A stretch of DNA of 64,000 bases, from assembly GCF_019722725.1 (NCBI RefSeq), contig NZ_CP077941.1, positions 2,294,001 to 2,358,000 of the forward strand, written 5' to 3'. Shown piece by piece: positions 44,965 through 54,102 of the stretch. Positions within the stretch are counted from its first letter, which is position 1, and the number at the start of each line of letters is the position of its first letter. The stretch comes from Vreelandella profundi (GTDB lineage: Bacteria > Pseudomonadota > Gammaproteobacteria > Pseudomonadales > Halomonadaceae). The notes under the pieces were generated by a model. That model saw only the letters and a list, made by a program, of their open reading frames with translations. It ran no database searches and was not told the origin of the DNA. A program made the position numbers and the translations under genes.

Positions 44965-46887
44965 TTACTGAGACTTGCGTACACGCAAATACCATTCGGA
45001 TAACAGCCGAACCTGTTTCTCGGTGTAGCCACGCTCGACCATCCTGGCCACAAAATCTTCGTGCTTTTTCTGATCCGACCGGGAAGCCTTGGCATTGAAC
45101 GAGATCACCGGCAGCAGCTCTTCCGTATTGGCGAACATTTTGTGTTCGATAACGCCTTTCAATTTTTCGTAAGACTGCCAGCTTGGATTCATGCCGTTAT
45201 TTTGCGCTCGCGCCCGCAGCACAAAGTTAACCACCTCATGTCGAAAGTCTTTCGGGTTCGAAATCCCCGCGGGTTTCTCGATTTTCTCTAGCTCTTCGTT
45301 CAACGATTGGCGGTTTAGCTGCTCGCCGGTTTCATGGTCACGGTATTCCTGATTCTGAATCCAAAAATCGGCATAGGTGACATAGCGATCGAAGATGTTC
45401 TGGCCATATTCGCTGTAGGATTCGAGATAGGCGGTCTGAATTTCTTTACCAATGAACTCCACATAGCGCGGTGCCATAAATTCTTTGATAAAGCCTAAAT
45501 AACGTTCAAACGCCTCCGACGGCAGCTGTTCGCGCTCTAACGCCTGTTCCAATACGTAGAGCAGGTGCACCGGGTTAGCCGCCACTTCAACACTGTCAAA
45601 GTTGAACACTTTAGACAGAATTTTGAACGCAAAGCGGGTAGACAGCCCCTGCATGCCCTCGTCCACACCGGCCGCGTCGCGGTACTCCTGAATCGATTTA
45701 GCGCGCGGGTCGGTGTCTTTCAGATTTTCGCCGTCGTAGACGCGCATCTTTGAATAAATATTAGAGTTTTCCGGTGCTTTAAGCCGCGACAGCACAGAGA
45801 ACTGCGCCAGCATGCGCAGTGTGTCCGGCGCACAGGGGGCGGCGTTAAGCGAAGAGTCTTCAAGCAGCTTTTGATAGATTTTGATTTCTTCCGACACCCG
45901 CAGGCAGTACGGCACCTTAACGATATAGACCCTATCGAGGAAAGCCTCATTGTTACGGTTATTACGAAAAGCCTGCCACTCAGATTCGTTAGAGTGAGCT
46001 AAAATAACGCCGTCAAACGGGATCGCTCCCATGCCTTCGGTAGGGTTGTAGTTGCCTTCCTGCGTTGCGGTGAGCAAGGGATGAAGCACCTTGATAGGCG
46101 CTTTAAACATCTCAACAAACTCCATCAGCCCCTGGTTAGCGCGGCACAGGCCACCGGAAAAACTATAGGCATCGGGGTCATCCTGGGAATAAAGCTCTAG
46201 CTGACGAATATCAACCTTGCCCACCAGCGACGAGATATCCTGATTGTTCTCATCGCCGGGTTCGGTTTTAGAAATAGCGATCTGATGGAGTCGCGAAGGA
46301 TACAAACGCACGACTCTAAACTGAGAGATATCGCCGCCGTACTCTTTTAGCCGCTTTGCCGCCCAAGGCGACATCACGCTGCGTAAATAACGCTGTGGAA
46401 TTTTGTACTCTTGCTCTAATAGCTCGCCATCTTCTTCCGGGGAAAACAGCCCCAGCGGCGACTCATAAACCGGTGAGCCTTTAATGGCATAAAACGGAAT
46501 GCGCTCCATGAGCAGCTTAAGACGCTCCGCTAGCGATGACTTACCGCCACCTACCGGGCCGAGGAGATAGAGAATCTGTTTGCGCTCTTCAAGCCCCTGG
46601 GCCGCATGCCGAAAGTACGCCACAATTTGCTCAATGGCGTCTTCCATACCGTGAAACTCTGCAAAGGCAGGATAACGGCGGATGACTTTATTGGAAAAAA
46701 TACGCGATAACCGTGCGTCCTTAGCAGTATCCACTACGCCTGGCTCGCCAATCGCTTCAAGCATGCGCTCGGAAGCGCTGGCATACACTGCTGGCTCACG
46801 ACGACACAACGCCAAATACTCCTCCAGGCTCATGTCTTCTTGCTGAACGCGGGAAAAACGGTCTTGAACGTGATCAAAGATGCTCAT
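44965..46887 (-). CDS. prkA: Serine protein kinase PrkA (YeaG)
   Basis: 640 residues. AAA+-like N-terminal part with Walker A GPVGGGKSSLAERL, then the PrkA kinase-related C-terminal domain ending in LSEWYLRVRKSQ. Ser/Thr phosphorylation and ATP-dependent protease activity have both been reported in homologs. First of three same-strand genes (gaps 49 and 43 bases to yeaH and spoVR), a conserved stress operon. A candidate extended -10 lies upstream. Confidence 0.94.
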   Translation of the reverse strand: MSIFDHVQDRFSRVQQEDMSLEEYLALCRREPAVYASASERMLEAIGEPGVVDTAKDARLSRIFSNKVIRRYPAFAEFHGMEDAIEQIVAYFRHAAQGLEERKQILYLLGPVGGGKSSLAERLKLLMERIPFYAIKGSPVYESPLGLFSPEEDGELLEQEYKIPQRYLRSVMSPWAAKRLKEYGGDISQFRVVRLYPSRLHQIAISKTEPGDENNQDISSLVGKVDIRQLELYSQDDPDAYSFSGGLCRANQGLMEFVEMFKAPIKVLHPLLTATQEGNYNPTEGMGAIPFDGVILAHSNESEWQAFRNNRNNEAFLDRVYIVKVPYCLRVSEEIKIYQKLLEDSSLNAAPCAPDTLRMLAQFSVLSRLKAPENSNIYSKMRVYDGENLKDTDPRAKSIQEYRDAAGVDEGMQGLSTRFAFKILSKVFNFDSVEVAANPVHLLYVLEQALEREQLPSEAFERYLGFIKEFMAPRYVEFIGKEIQTAYLESYSEYGQNIFDRYVTYADFWIQNQEYRDHETGEQLNRQSLNEELEKIEKPAGISNPKDFRHEVVNFVLRARAQNNGMNPSWQSYEKLKGVIEHKMFANTEELLPVISFNAKASRSDQKKHEDFVARMVERGYTEKQVRLLSEWYLRVRKSQ

Positions 46888-46981
46888 GGCACTCTCCTGT
46901 GGCCCATCCCCGGACAGTCACCGCCAAGCCAAGTGTTTCGCAACGGCGTGCCAAACGAGGTGTCGCTTTTTTAGCGTAGTC

Positions 46982-46991
46982 AGTATTAGCA
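46982..46991 (-). promoter_or_regulatory. Candidate extended -10 of prkA
   Basis: Minus strand reads TGCTAATACT; no good -35, as expected for extended -10 or RpoS-type promoters. About 90 bases from the prkA start. Confidence 0.35.
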
Positions 46992-47092
46992 AAAAGTGAT
47001 GACTAAAACCTTCAACGCTAGAGGGTCGAAAAGGTTTAAAGTGCCCCGAGGCATCGCGGCCGACATTTGAACGCGATACTGGAACCCTAGGC

Positions 47093-47120
47093 TTGCATCA
47101 TGTTCGAATGCAGGTAATCT
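47093..47120 (+). promoter_or_regulatory. Candidate promoter of the ialB-like gene
   Basis: TTGCAT, 16-base spacer, TAATCT; about 85 bases ahead of the ialB-like start. Confidence 0.4.
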
Positions 47121-47154
47121 TTAATCGCTTGTCGGCGACCTCTTTAGGGCAGCC

Positions 47155-47180
47155 GTTTTTAAGCCCTGTTTTTAAGCCCT
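47155..47180. repeat. 13-base tandem duplication before the ialB-like gene
   Basis: GTTTTTAAGCCCT occurs twice in perfect succession, then a partial copy (GTTTAA). Lies in the 5' leader of the ialB-like gene. Confidence 0.9.
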
Positions 47181-47205
47181 GTTTAACCCCCGGAGATATG
47201 ACTTC

Positions 47206-47724
47206 ATGCAAATTCGTCGCGTGCTGATGACCGCTTTGTTACCGCTGTTCGCCGCCATCGCTACTTCAACGGCCCAGGCCCAGCAGCAAAGCGCCCCGAA
47301 CTTCGACACCGAACGCTTTCAGGACTGGGAAGTGAGATGCCCCTCCGGGTCCGGTCAGCAGCAGGGCTGCACCATGAACCAGATAGTCAACAACCCTGAC
47401 AGCAATGAACCCTTGATGAGAGCAATGGTCGGCCGTTCGCCTCAGATAGATAGCCCGGTGATGGCCTTTGTGATGCCGCTGGGGGTGAACCTAGCGTCAG
47501 GTATGCAGCTGCAGGTAGATAACAACGAGCCGGTCGGTTTCCCCTACCAGTTCTGCCAAGAGCAAGGCTGCCGAGCCGATCTGCCGCTGGAGTCGAGCAT
47601 GTTGCAGCAACTGCGCAGCGGCACTACCGCGACCGTAAGTGCCATCTCGCCGGACGGCCAACGCATTGATATGGACATGTCACTGATGGGCTTTACCAGC
47701 GCCAGCCGAGAAATATCGCCCTGA
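47206..47724 (+). CDS. Exported invasion-associated locus B (IalB)-family protein
   Basis: 172 residues. Signal peptide cut after about A25 (AQA). IalB fold: FDTERFQDWEVRCPSGSGQQQGCTMNQIV, a paired FCQEQGC region and FVMPLGVNLASGMQLQVD. The Cys pairs (CPSG...GC and CQEQGC) fit two disulfides in the periplasm. Despite the name, the family is widespread in free-living proteobacteria and its function is not established. Confidence 0.85.
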   Translation: MQIRRVLMTALLPLFAAIATSTAQAQQQSAPNFDTERFQDWEVRCPSGSGQQQGCTMNQIVNNPDSNEPLMRAMVGRSPQIDSPVMAFVMPLGVNLASGMQLQVDNNEPVGFPYQFCQEQGCRADLPLESSMLQQLRSGTTATVSAISPDGQRIDMDMSLMGFTSASREISP

Positions 47725-47763
47725 TCGGCCCGGCGCCCGGCGGTTAAGCCAGCCCAATGAGAG

Positions 47764-48807
47764 CTAAGCGATCACCTCTCTCACGTCGGCTAACAGCGCG
47801 TCTAGCAATTCAACGGTGGTGTTCCAAGCGCACACAAAGCGAGCGCCGCCGGCGCCAATAAAGGTATAGAACGTCCAGCCTTTTGCTTTCAACGCTTCAA
47901 TCGCCGGGGGCGGCAGTTCGACAAACACGCTGTTGGCTTCGGTTGGAAACATCAGCGACACGCCTGGCAGCGCCTGTAGCCCTTCCGATAGATAGCGGGC
48001 CATGGCATTCGCATGCTGGGCATTGGTTAACCAGGCACCGCTTTCCAGCAGCCCTAGCCACGGCGCCGATACGAAGCGCATCTTAGAAGCCAGCTGGCCG
48101 GCCTGCTTACAGCGGTAAGAGAAATCTTCGGCAAGCTCACGATTAAAAAACAAAATGGCTTCGCCAAATGCCAAGCCATTTTTAGTTCCAGAGAAACACA
48201 GCGCATCCACGCCGACCTGCCACGTTAGCTCTGCCGGCGTGGCATTGAGGCTTGCACAGGCATTGGCAAAGCGTGCCCCGTCCATATGCAGGCGCAGGTC
48301 GTGTTTATCGGCAATGGCGCGAATGGCCATGAGCTCTTCGCGGGAGTAAAGCGTTCCCACCTCGGTTGCTTGCGTCAGCGATACGACTTTGGGCTTGGGA
48401 TAGTGAATATCGCTTCGCTTAGTGACCAGCGCCTCGATACCTTCAGGCGTTAGCTTGCCATTTGCACCTGGAGAGGTCAGCAGCTTCGCACCGTTGGAGA
48501 AAAACTCAGGGCCGCCGCATTCATCCGTTTCGATATGGGCCAATTCATGGCAAATAACGCTGTGGTAGCTGCGCCCCATTGCGGAAAGCGCCAGCGAGTT
48601 GGCGGCCGTCCCATTGAAAACAAAGAAAACGTCGCAGTCATAGTCAAACATCTCGCGGAAACGGTCTGCGGCGCGGGCCGTCCAAAGATCGTTACCATAG
48701 GCCAGATCGTCACTACGGTTGGCTTCAAGCAGATATTCCATCGCCTCTGGGCAAATGCCTGAGGTGTTATCACTGGCTAAAAAACGCGGGCTACACTCCG
48801 AGGTCAT
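47764..48807 (-). CDS. ltaE: Low-specificity L-threonine aldolase
   Basis: 347 residues, PLP enzyme of the Fold-I aspartate aminotransferase type. CFSGTKNGLAFGEAILFF contains the PLP-binding Lys (GTKNG), and HMDGARFANACASL the Asp for the pyridine nitrogen. Splits L-threonine and L-allo-threonine to glycine and acetaldehyde. N-terminus lacks any signal. Isolated between the IalB-like and fadH genes. Confidence 0.93.
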   Translation of the reverse strand: MTSECSPRFLASDNTSGICPEAMEYLLEANRSDDLAYGNDLWTARAADRFREMFDYDCDVFFVFNGTAANSLALSAMGRSYHSVICHELAHIETDECGGPEFFSNGAKLLTSPGANGKLTPEGIEALVTKRSDIHYPKPKVVSLTQATEVGTLYSREELMAIRAIADKHDLRLHMDGARFANACASLNATPAELTWQVGVDALCFSGTKNGLAFGEAILFFNRELAEDFSYRCKQAGQLASKMRFVSAPWLGLLESGAWLTNAQHANAMARYLSEGLQALPGVSLMFPTEANSVFVELPPPAIEALKAKGWTFYTFIGAGGARFVCAWNTTVELLDALLADVREVIA

Positions 48808-49001
48808 GACGCTTGTCCTTATATCTGGCGATCTTACGGCGCAGGCTGGGTGCCACCAGCGCCTTTAATGCCTAGTTACGCTTAATAAATAGGCCAAGAA
48901 ATCCCTTATTAAATGGTCATTTAGTCTATCGCCATTTATAGGCTAACGTCACCCGCGCTTTTTAAGCATTTGCTTATCCATACATTCTGATGCACTTAAC
49001 G

Positions 49002-51023
49002 CTATAAAAGCGCGGCCAGACGAGTGCCCTGCTCAATCGCCCGCTTGGCATCCAGCTCGCTGGCTTCATCAGCACCGCCGATAATATGCACCGCCATCCC
49101 GGCCTGCTCTAGGGGCGTCAATAAATCACGCACCGACTCCTGCCCGGCGCACACCACCACGCTATCTACCGCAAGCAGCTGATCAACGCCGTCTCGCCGG
49201 ATATGTAAACCGGCGTCATCGATATTGAGATACTCACAGCCGGTTAGTATCTTCACGCCACGCTGCTTAAGCGAAGCGCGGTGCACCCAGCCGGTTGTTT
49301 TACCCAAGGACTTACCCGGCTTAGAGGTTTTACGCTGCAACATCACTATGTCACGGGCAACCTCTGGCGGCGTGGGCGCCTTTAACCCACCTCGCTCACC
49401 TACGGCTAAATCAACGCCCCATTCGTCGCACCAGTCATCGATATCCTGCGCGGCATGGCCCTGGTGTGCTAACAGCTCAGCGACATCAAAGCCAATGCCT
49501 CCTGCGCCAATCACCGCCACCCTACGCCCTACTCGTTCAGGGGATTCAATCGCCTCAGCGTAGCTAAGCACCGTGGCATGGTCGTGACCTGGCAAGCTTA
49601 GCTCGCGAGGCTGAACCCCTGTAGACAGCACCACCTCGTCAAAGCCCGTTAACGCTTGCACCGTGGCTGCCGTGTTCAAACGTACCTCTACGGCATATTT
49701 AGCAAGCATGACGCGGTAATAGCGCAGCGTTTCGTTGAACTCCTCTTTACCAGGAATTTTGCGCGCATAGTTAAACTGACCGCCTAGTTCACTACGCCGC
49801 TCAAACAGCACCACGTGATGCCCGCGACTGGCCGCCGTCACCGCCGTGGCTAGCCCCGCAGGCCCGCCCCCCACAACGGCGATGTGCTTGGGCGCATGTG
49901 TCGGTGCAATGGTTAGCTCGGTTTCATGACAGGCGCGGGGATTAACCAAGCAGGATGTCAGCTTTCCCGCAAAGGTGTGATCCAAACAGGCTTGGTTACA
50001 GGCAATGCAGGTATTGATCTCCTCTGCCTGGCCTGCATGCGCCTTACTCACCCAGGCCGCATCGGCCAGAAACGGCCGCGCCATAGACACCATGTCAGCG
50101 TGGCCTTGCGCCAGCACCTGCTCAGCAACGTCCGGCATATTGATCCGATTGGTGGTAATCAGCGGGATCGTGAGCGCCGACTTAATACGCCGGGTCACCT
50201 CGGTAAAGGCCGCCCGCGGAACGCTCGTCACAATGGTCGGCACCCTGGCTTCGTGCCAGCCGATGCCGGTATTGATCACATCGGCCCCGGCCGCCTCAAT
50301 CGCCTGCCCCAACGTGACGATCTCCTCCCAGGTGCTGCCGTCTTCAACCAAATCAATCATCGAGAGGCGGAAGATAATCACAAAGCTATTCCCTACCGCC
50401 GCGCGTACGCGACGGACAATATCGACGGCAAAGCGCATCCGGTTCTCAAATGGCCCGCCCCATTCGTCGTCGCGCTGATTGGTCCGCTGGCAGATGAATT
50501 GATTGATCAAATAGCCTTCCGAGCCCATCACCTCAACGCCATCGTAACCCGCCCGTTGCGCAAGCTGGGCGCAGCGAACGTAATCGGCTATCTGCTGCTC
50601 AACGTCTTCGCTGCTCAGCGCCCGGGGCATAAAAGGATTAATCGGCGCCTGAATGGCCGAAGGGGCGACTAAATCCGGCGAATAGGCATAGCGCCCGGCG
50701 TGAAGAATCTGCATGCATAAATGGCCGCCTGCGGCATGCACCGCCTCTACTACCTGGCGATGCTCAGGCAGCTGCGCTTCATCAGTCAGCGCGTGCGCAC
50801 CCTGAAATACCGCACCCTCAGCGTTGGGAGCTATCCCCCCTGTCACAATGAGGCTAACCCCTTCCCGCGCTCGCTCCGCATAAAACGCCGCTAAGCGTGA
50901 AAAACCGTTAGGCGCTTCTTCCAAATTGGTATGCATTGAGCCCATTAATACGCGATTGGGCAGCGTTAGGTGGCCAATGGTGAGCGGGTGAAAAAGATGC
51001 GGGTAGGCGGGTTCAGGGGTCAT
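49002..51023 (-). CDS. fadH: NADPH-dependent 2,4-dienoyl-CoA reductase FadH
   Basis: 673 residues. Old-yellow-enzyme barrel with FMN at the N-terminus, a [4Fe-4S] cluster ligated by CIACNQACLDHTFAGKLTSC (C-x2-C-x3-C-x11-C), then an FAD/NAD(P)-binding half (HIAVVGGGPAGLATAVTAASRG, VAVIGAGGIGFDVAELLAHQG). Reduces 2,4-dienoyl-CoA in the oxidation of unsaturated fatty acids. The ATG at 51023 has GGAG seven bases ahead and matches E. coli FadH (672), so the longer frame from 51053 is rejected. Confidence 0.96.
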   Translation of the reverse strand: MTPEPAYPHLFHPLTIGHLTLPNRVLMGSMHTNLEEAPNGFSRLAAFYAERAREGVSLIVTGGIAPNAEGAVFQGAHALTDEAQLPEHRQVVEAVHAAGGHLCMQILHAGRYAYSPDLVAPSAIQAPINPFMPRALSSEDVEQQIADYVRCAQLAQRAGYDGVEVMGSEGYLINQFICQRTNQRDDEWGGPFENRMRFAVDIVRRVRAAVGNSFVIIFRLSMIDLVEDGSTWEEIVTLGQAIEAAGADVINTGIGWHEARVPTIVTSVPRAAFTEVTRRIKSALTIPLITTNRINMPDVAEQVLAQGHADMVSMARPFLADAAWVSKAHAGQAEEINTCIACNQACLDHTFAGKLTSCLVNPRACHETELTIAPTHAPKHIAVVGGGPAGLATAVTAASRGHHVVLFERRSELGGQFNYARKIPGKEEFNETLRYYRVMLAKYAVEVRLNTAATVQALTGFDEVVLSTGVQPRELSLPGHDHATVLSYAEAIESPERVGRRVAVIGAGGIGFDVAELLAHQGHAAQDIDDWCDEWGVDLAVGERGGLKAPTPPEVARDIVMLQRKTSKPGKSLGKTTGWVHRASLKQRGVKILTGCEYLNIDDAGLHIRRDGVDQLLAVDSVVVCAGQESVRDLLTPLEQAGMAVHIIGGADEASELDAKRAIEQGTRLAALL

Positions 51024-51173
51024 CAGGTTTCTCCAGTCATTATTAGACGCCATTATTCAAACAAGCGTATGACATCCTGAGCATCACGTATAGTCCCGCG
51101 GGGTTCTGTCAATCGCTTGCCCAGCGTATGAATTCACGGCACATTACCCGGCTAACGATAAGGAAACGTTGCT

Positions 51174-52088
51174 ATGCCCTTGATTTACTTTTTACCGCCG
51201 CTCGCTACCGTGCTTATCTGGTCGGGCAACATGACCATTAATCAGCTTAGCGTAGGTGCCATTGCACCGAGCAGCATCGCTTTTTTACGCTGGCTATTAG
51301 CACTGGCGGTAATGACCCCCTTTGTACTGCCAGCGGTGCTGCGACACCGCGCGGAGATTCGCCGCCAGTGGCCTAAGCTTGCGCTGCTTGGGCTGCTCGG
51401 TATGGGGCTATGGCAAGGGCTTGCCTATGTCGCGGCAGAAACGACGACCGCGACGAATATGGGCATCCTGGCCGCGATGGTACCGCTATTAACAGTGCTG
51501 CTAAGCGCGCTGATTCTGCGCGAGCCACCCACTCTCGGCGGTATCATCGGCGGCGTGCTGGCATTTATCGGCGTTACGGTACTGCTGGGGCGCGGCAATC
51601 CGCTGTCACTGCTGCATTTACAGGTCGCGCTTGGCGATGCGCTGATGGTTGTGGCGGCCACCTGCTACGCGCTGTATGGCGTTATGCTCAAACGCTGGTC
51701 GATGAATTTACCGCCCTGGGTAATGCTCTATGCGCAGGTTTGTTTTGCGGTTTTGTTCTTACTACCGCCGTACTTGATGGGCCCGATGACGCCCATCGAT
51801 GGACAAAACATTGGATTGATTCTCTATGCAGGCATTCCCGCCTCAGTAATTACCACCTTTCTTTGGATGCGCGCGGTGCGCCAAATCGGCGCCAACCAAT
51901 CAAGCATTTTCATCAATTTAATGCCGCTGTTTAGCGCCGTGATAGCCATGATTTTTTTAGGCGAACAGGTGGCTAGTTTTCATCTGATGGGAGGGCTGCT
52001 AATTCTGGCTGGCGTGATCATGGCGCAAACGCTGACACGGCCGTTCGCACGTGACTTAACCTCCGATAAGTCGAGTCGCGCTCGATAA
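51174..52088 (+). CDS. EamA/DMT-superfamily permease
   Basis: 304 residues, ten hydrophobic helices in two EamA repeats (IWSGNMTINQLSVGAIAPSS and AAETTTATNMGILAAMVPLL in the first; MLKRWSMNLPPWVML to the end in the second). Substrate unknown. Upstream is fadH, divergent; downstream the GNAT-nitrilase gene is 42 bases away on the same strand. Not closely similar to the permease at 5824-6705. Confidence 0.88.
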   Translation: MPLIYFLPPLATVLIWSGNMTINQLSVGAIAPSSIAFLRWLLALAVMTPFVLPAVLRHRAEIRRQWPKLALLGLLGMGLWQGLAYVAAETTTATNMGILAAMVPLLTVLLSALILREPPTLGGIIGGVLAFIGVTVLLGRGNPLSLLHLQVALGDALMVVAATCYALYGVMLKRWSMNLPPWVMLYAQVCFAVLFLLPPYLMGPMTPIDGQNIGLILYAGIPASVITTFLWMRAVRQIGANQSSIFINLMPLFSAVIAMIFLGEQVASFHLMGGLLILAGVIMAQTLTRPFARDLTSDKSSRAR

Positions 52089-52130
52089 TGCTAGAATGGT
52101 CGTTTATTTCTGACGCTGGGAAGCCCTAAT

Positions 52131-53726
52131 ATGTCCCTGGAAGAGCTGCATCTTAATCTGCGCAACCTAATGAGCGATGACTACGATCAGCTCAAGACAT
52201 TGATGGACGCTGTCTATCACGATATTGGCGGTGCTTGGCCAAAGCGCACGATCGACAAGCTCATTCAAGAGTTTCCTGACGGCCAAATCGCCATTGAAGA
52301 TGATGGCAACCTGGTAGGCGTGGCGCTGACGGTACAGGTGGATTACGACGAGTTTTCTAACCCGCACAAGTATGACGACCTGATCGGCCATCGTGAGATT
52401 ATCCTCAATAATCAGGAAGGCGATGCGATGTACGGGCTGGATGTGCTGATCCATCCGGACTACCGCGGCTACCGCCTGGGCCGTCGCCTTTATGAAGCGC
52501 GTAAGGAGCTGTGCCGCTCGCACAACCTGCGCGCCATATTGGCCGGTGGGCGCATTCCCGAGTATTACCATCATGCCGATGAACTGAGCCCGGCACAGTA
52601 CATCGACAAAGTCTCCCGCAAGGAGATTTACGACCCCATCCTCTCGTTCCAGCTGGCCAACGATTTCCAGGTCAAGCGCCTGCTGCGCAAATACCTTCCC
52701 GAAGACGAGCAGTCCAAGGGGTACGCGACCCTGCTTGAGTGGAACAACATTCTGTTTGAGCCAGCCGAGAACGTGCTGGACACGCGGCCAACCCAGGTGC
52801 GGGTAGGCGCCGTACAGTGGCAGATGCGTGAATTTGCCTCGGCAGAAGCCGCGCTACAGCAAATCGAATACTTTGTGGATGCGCTGTCGGACTATCAAAG
52901 CGACTTTGCGGTATTTCCTGAACTGTTCACCACGCCGTTAATGGGCCTTCAGGATCGCGCCGCGCAGCAAGATCAAATGGGCGCTATTCGCTTCTTGGCC
53001 GGGTTCACCGAACGCTTCAAGACCGAGCTTTCGCGCATGGCGGTCTCATACAATATAAACATTGTCGGCGGCTCGATGATTGAAGCCGGTGAAGATGACC
53101 GGCTCTACAATATCGCCTACCTGTTCCATCGCGACGGCAGCATCGAACGCCAGGCCAAGCTCCATATCACGCCACAGGAGCGCCGCGACTGGGTGATTGA
53201 GGGTGGCGACGGGCTACAGGTCTTTCAGACCGATGCAGGCCGCGTCGGCATTTTGATCTGCTACGACGTAGAGTTTCCAGAGCTGGGTCGTCTGCTGGCC
53301 GATCAAGATATGGACATTCTGTTCGTACCTTTCTGGACCGACACCAAAAATAGCTACCTGCGCGTACGTCACTGTGCCCAGGCGCGGGCCATTGAAAACG
53401 AATGTTACGTGGTGCTTTGCGGCAGCGTCGGCAATCTGCCTTCGATTGAAAACCTCGACATTCAATACGCTCAGTCAGCGGTTTTCTCGCCGTCTGATTT
53501 CGCCTTTCCTCACGATGCGGTACTGGCGGAAACGACGCCCAATACCGAGATGATTTTCTTCTCGGATCTGGATCTAACACGTCTCACGGTCGTGCGCGCT
53601 GAAGGCTCAGTGACGAACCTGAAAGACCGTCGTAAAGATTTGTTCGATTTACGCTGGCGCGACTGGTCGTGGAAATCAGGCGGTAAGCCTGACGAGCTAA
53701 TGATTGGGCAAAATACCGATTCATAA
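52131..53726 (+). CDS. GNAT acetyltransferase fused to nitrilase-family amidohydrolase
   Basis: 531 residues. About 1-170 is a GNAT domain: YGLDVLIHPDYRGYRLGRRLYEARKELC carries the acetyl-CoA loop (RGYRLGRRL). About 220-510 is a carbon-nitrogen hydrolase with catalytic Glu in VFPELFTTPLM, Lys in KLHITPQERR and Cys in GILICYDVEFPELGR. Two-domain proteins of this kind are known as families in proteobacteria, but substrates are unknown. Ends at a strong terminator. Confidence 0.92.
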   Translation: MSLEELHLNLRNLMSDDYDQLKTLMDAVYHDIGGAWPKRTIDKLIQEFPDGQIAIEDDGNLVGVALTVQVDYDEFSNPHKYDDLIGHREIILNNQEGDAMYGLDVLIHPDYRGYRLGRRLYEARKELCRSHNLRAILAGGRIPEYYHHADELSPAQYIDKVSRKEIYDPILSFQLANDFQVKRLLRKYLPEDEQSKGYATLLEWNNILFEPAENVLDTRPTQVRVGAVQWQMREFASAEAALQQIEYFVDALSDYQSDFAVFPELFTTPLMGLQDRAAQQDQMGAIRFLAGFTERFKTELSRMAVSYNINIVGGSMIEAGEDDRLYNIAYLFHRDGSIERQAKLHITPQERRDWVIEGGDGLQVFQTDAGRVGILICYDVEFPELGRLLADQDMDILFVPFWTDTKNSYLRVRHCAQARAIENECYVVLCGSVGNLPSIENLDIQYAQSAVFSPSDFAFPHDAVLAETTPNTEMIFFSDLDLTRLTVVRAEGSVTNLKDRRKDLFDLRWRDWSWKSGGKPDELMIGQNTDS

Positions 53727-53731
53727 GCTTA

Positions 53732-53767
53732 AACAACAACGCCGCCCCATTGGGCGGCGTTGTTGTT
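53732..53767. terminator. 16-base-pair perfect terminator
   Basis: AACAACAACGCCGCCC-catt-GGGCGGCGTTGTTGTT. It separates the convergent GNAT-nitrilase gene and atl. Confidence 0.93.
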
Positions 53768-53786
53768 AGTAAGCGGCACGGCGCGC

Positions 53787-54086
53787 TCAATCAGGCCAAA
53801 CAAGATGGGCAGGCACTCGCCCTTTCGCATCAAACAGCACGCCTTCATCGCTTAATTTGCGATGCTGACGCTCAGCCCCGCCGTGATCAGCCAGTTTCAA
53901 AGACGCCGCAATCACGCGATGCCAAGGCAGCTGATGGCCGTCCGGCAAATGCCGCATCGCCGAGCCGACCATGCGCGGCGTCGCGCCTTCCGTCATTTTA
54001 GCGATGCGGCCATAGGTGGTCACACGGCCAGGCGGAATCTGATCGACGATCGTGTAAATCTGTTCGAGTAGTTCCGGTCGAGCCAT
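53787..54086 (-). CDS. atl: Alkyltransferase-like protein (ATL)
   Basis: 99 residues, the MGMT C-terminal domain only. VTTYGRIAKMTEGATPRMVGSAMRHLPDGHQLPWHRV: the active site PCHR of alkyltransferases is PWHR (W55), so it cannot repair by transfer; R38 fits the intercalating Arg finger. ATLs bind O6-alkylguanine and flag it for nucleotide excision repair. The ATG at 54086 has AAGGAGG eight bases ahead. Its start is 17 bases past the stop of the symporter gene on the same strand. Confidence 0.9.
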   Translation of the reverse strand: MARPELLEQIYTIVDQIPPGRVTTYGRIAKMTEGATPRMVGSAMRHLPDGHQLPWHRVIAASLKLADHGGAERQHRKLSDEGVLFDAKGRVPAHLVWPD

Positions 54087-54102
54087 GACGACAACCTCCT
54101 TT

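Larger units (their letters stand above)
46888..47205. other. Intergenic region between prkA and ialB
   Basis: 318 bases between divergent genes. Besides the promoter candidates it contains a 13-base tandem repeat at 47155-47180. No gene or RNA recognised. Confidence 0.5.

Noticed and set aside
49926..50672. Long open frame opposite fadH
   Set aside because: Antisense to a firmly identified gene in a GC-rich codon pattern; no ribosome site.
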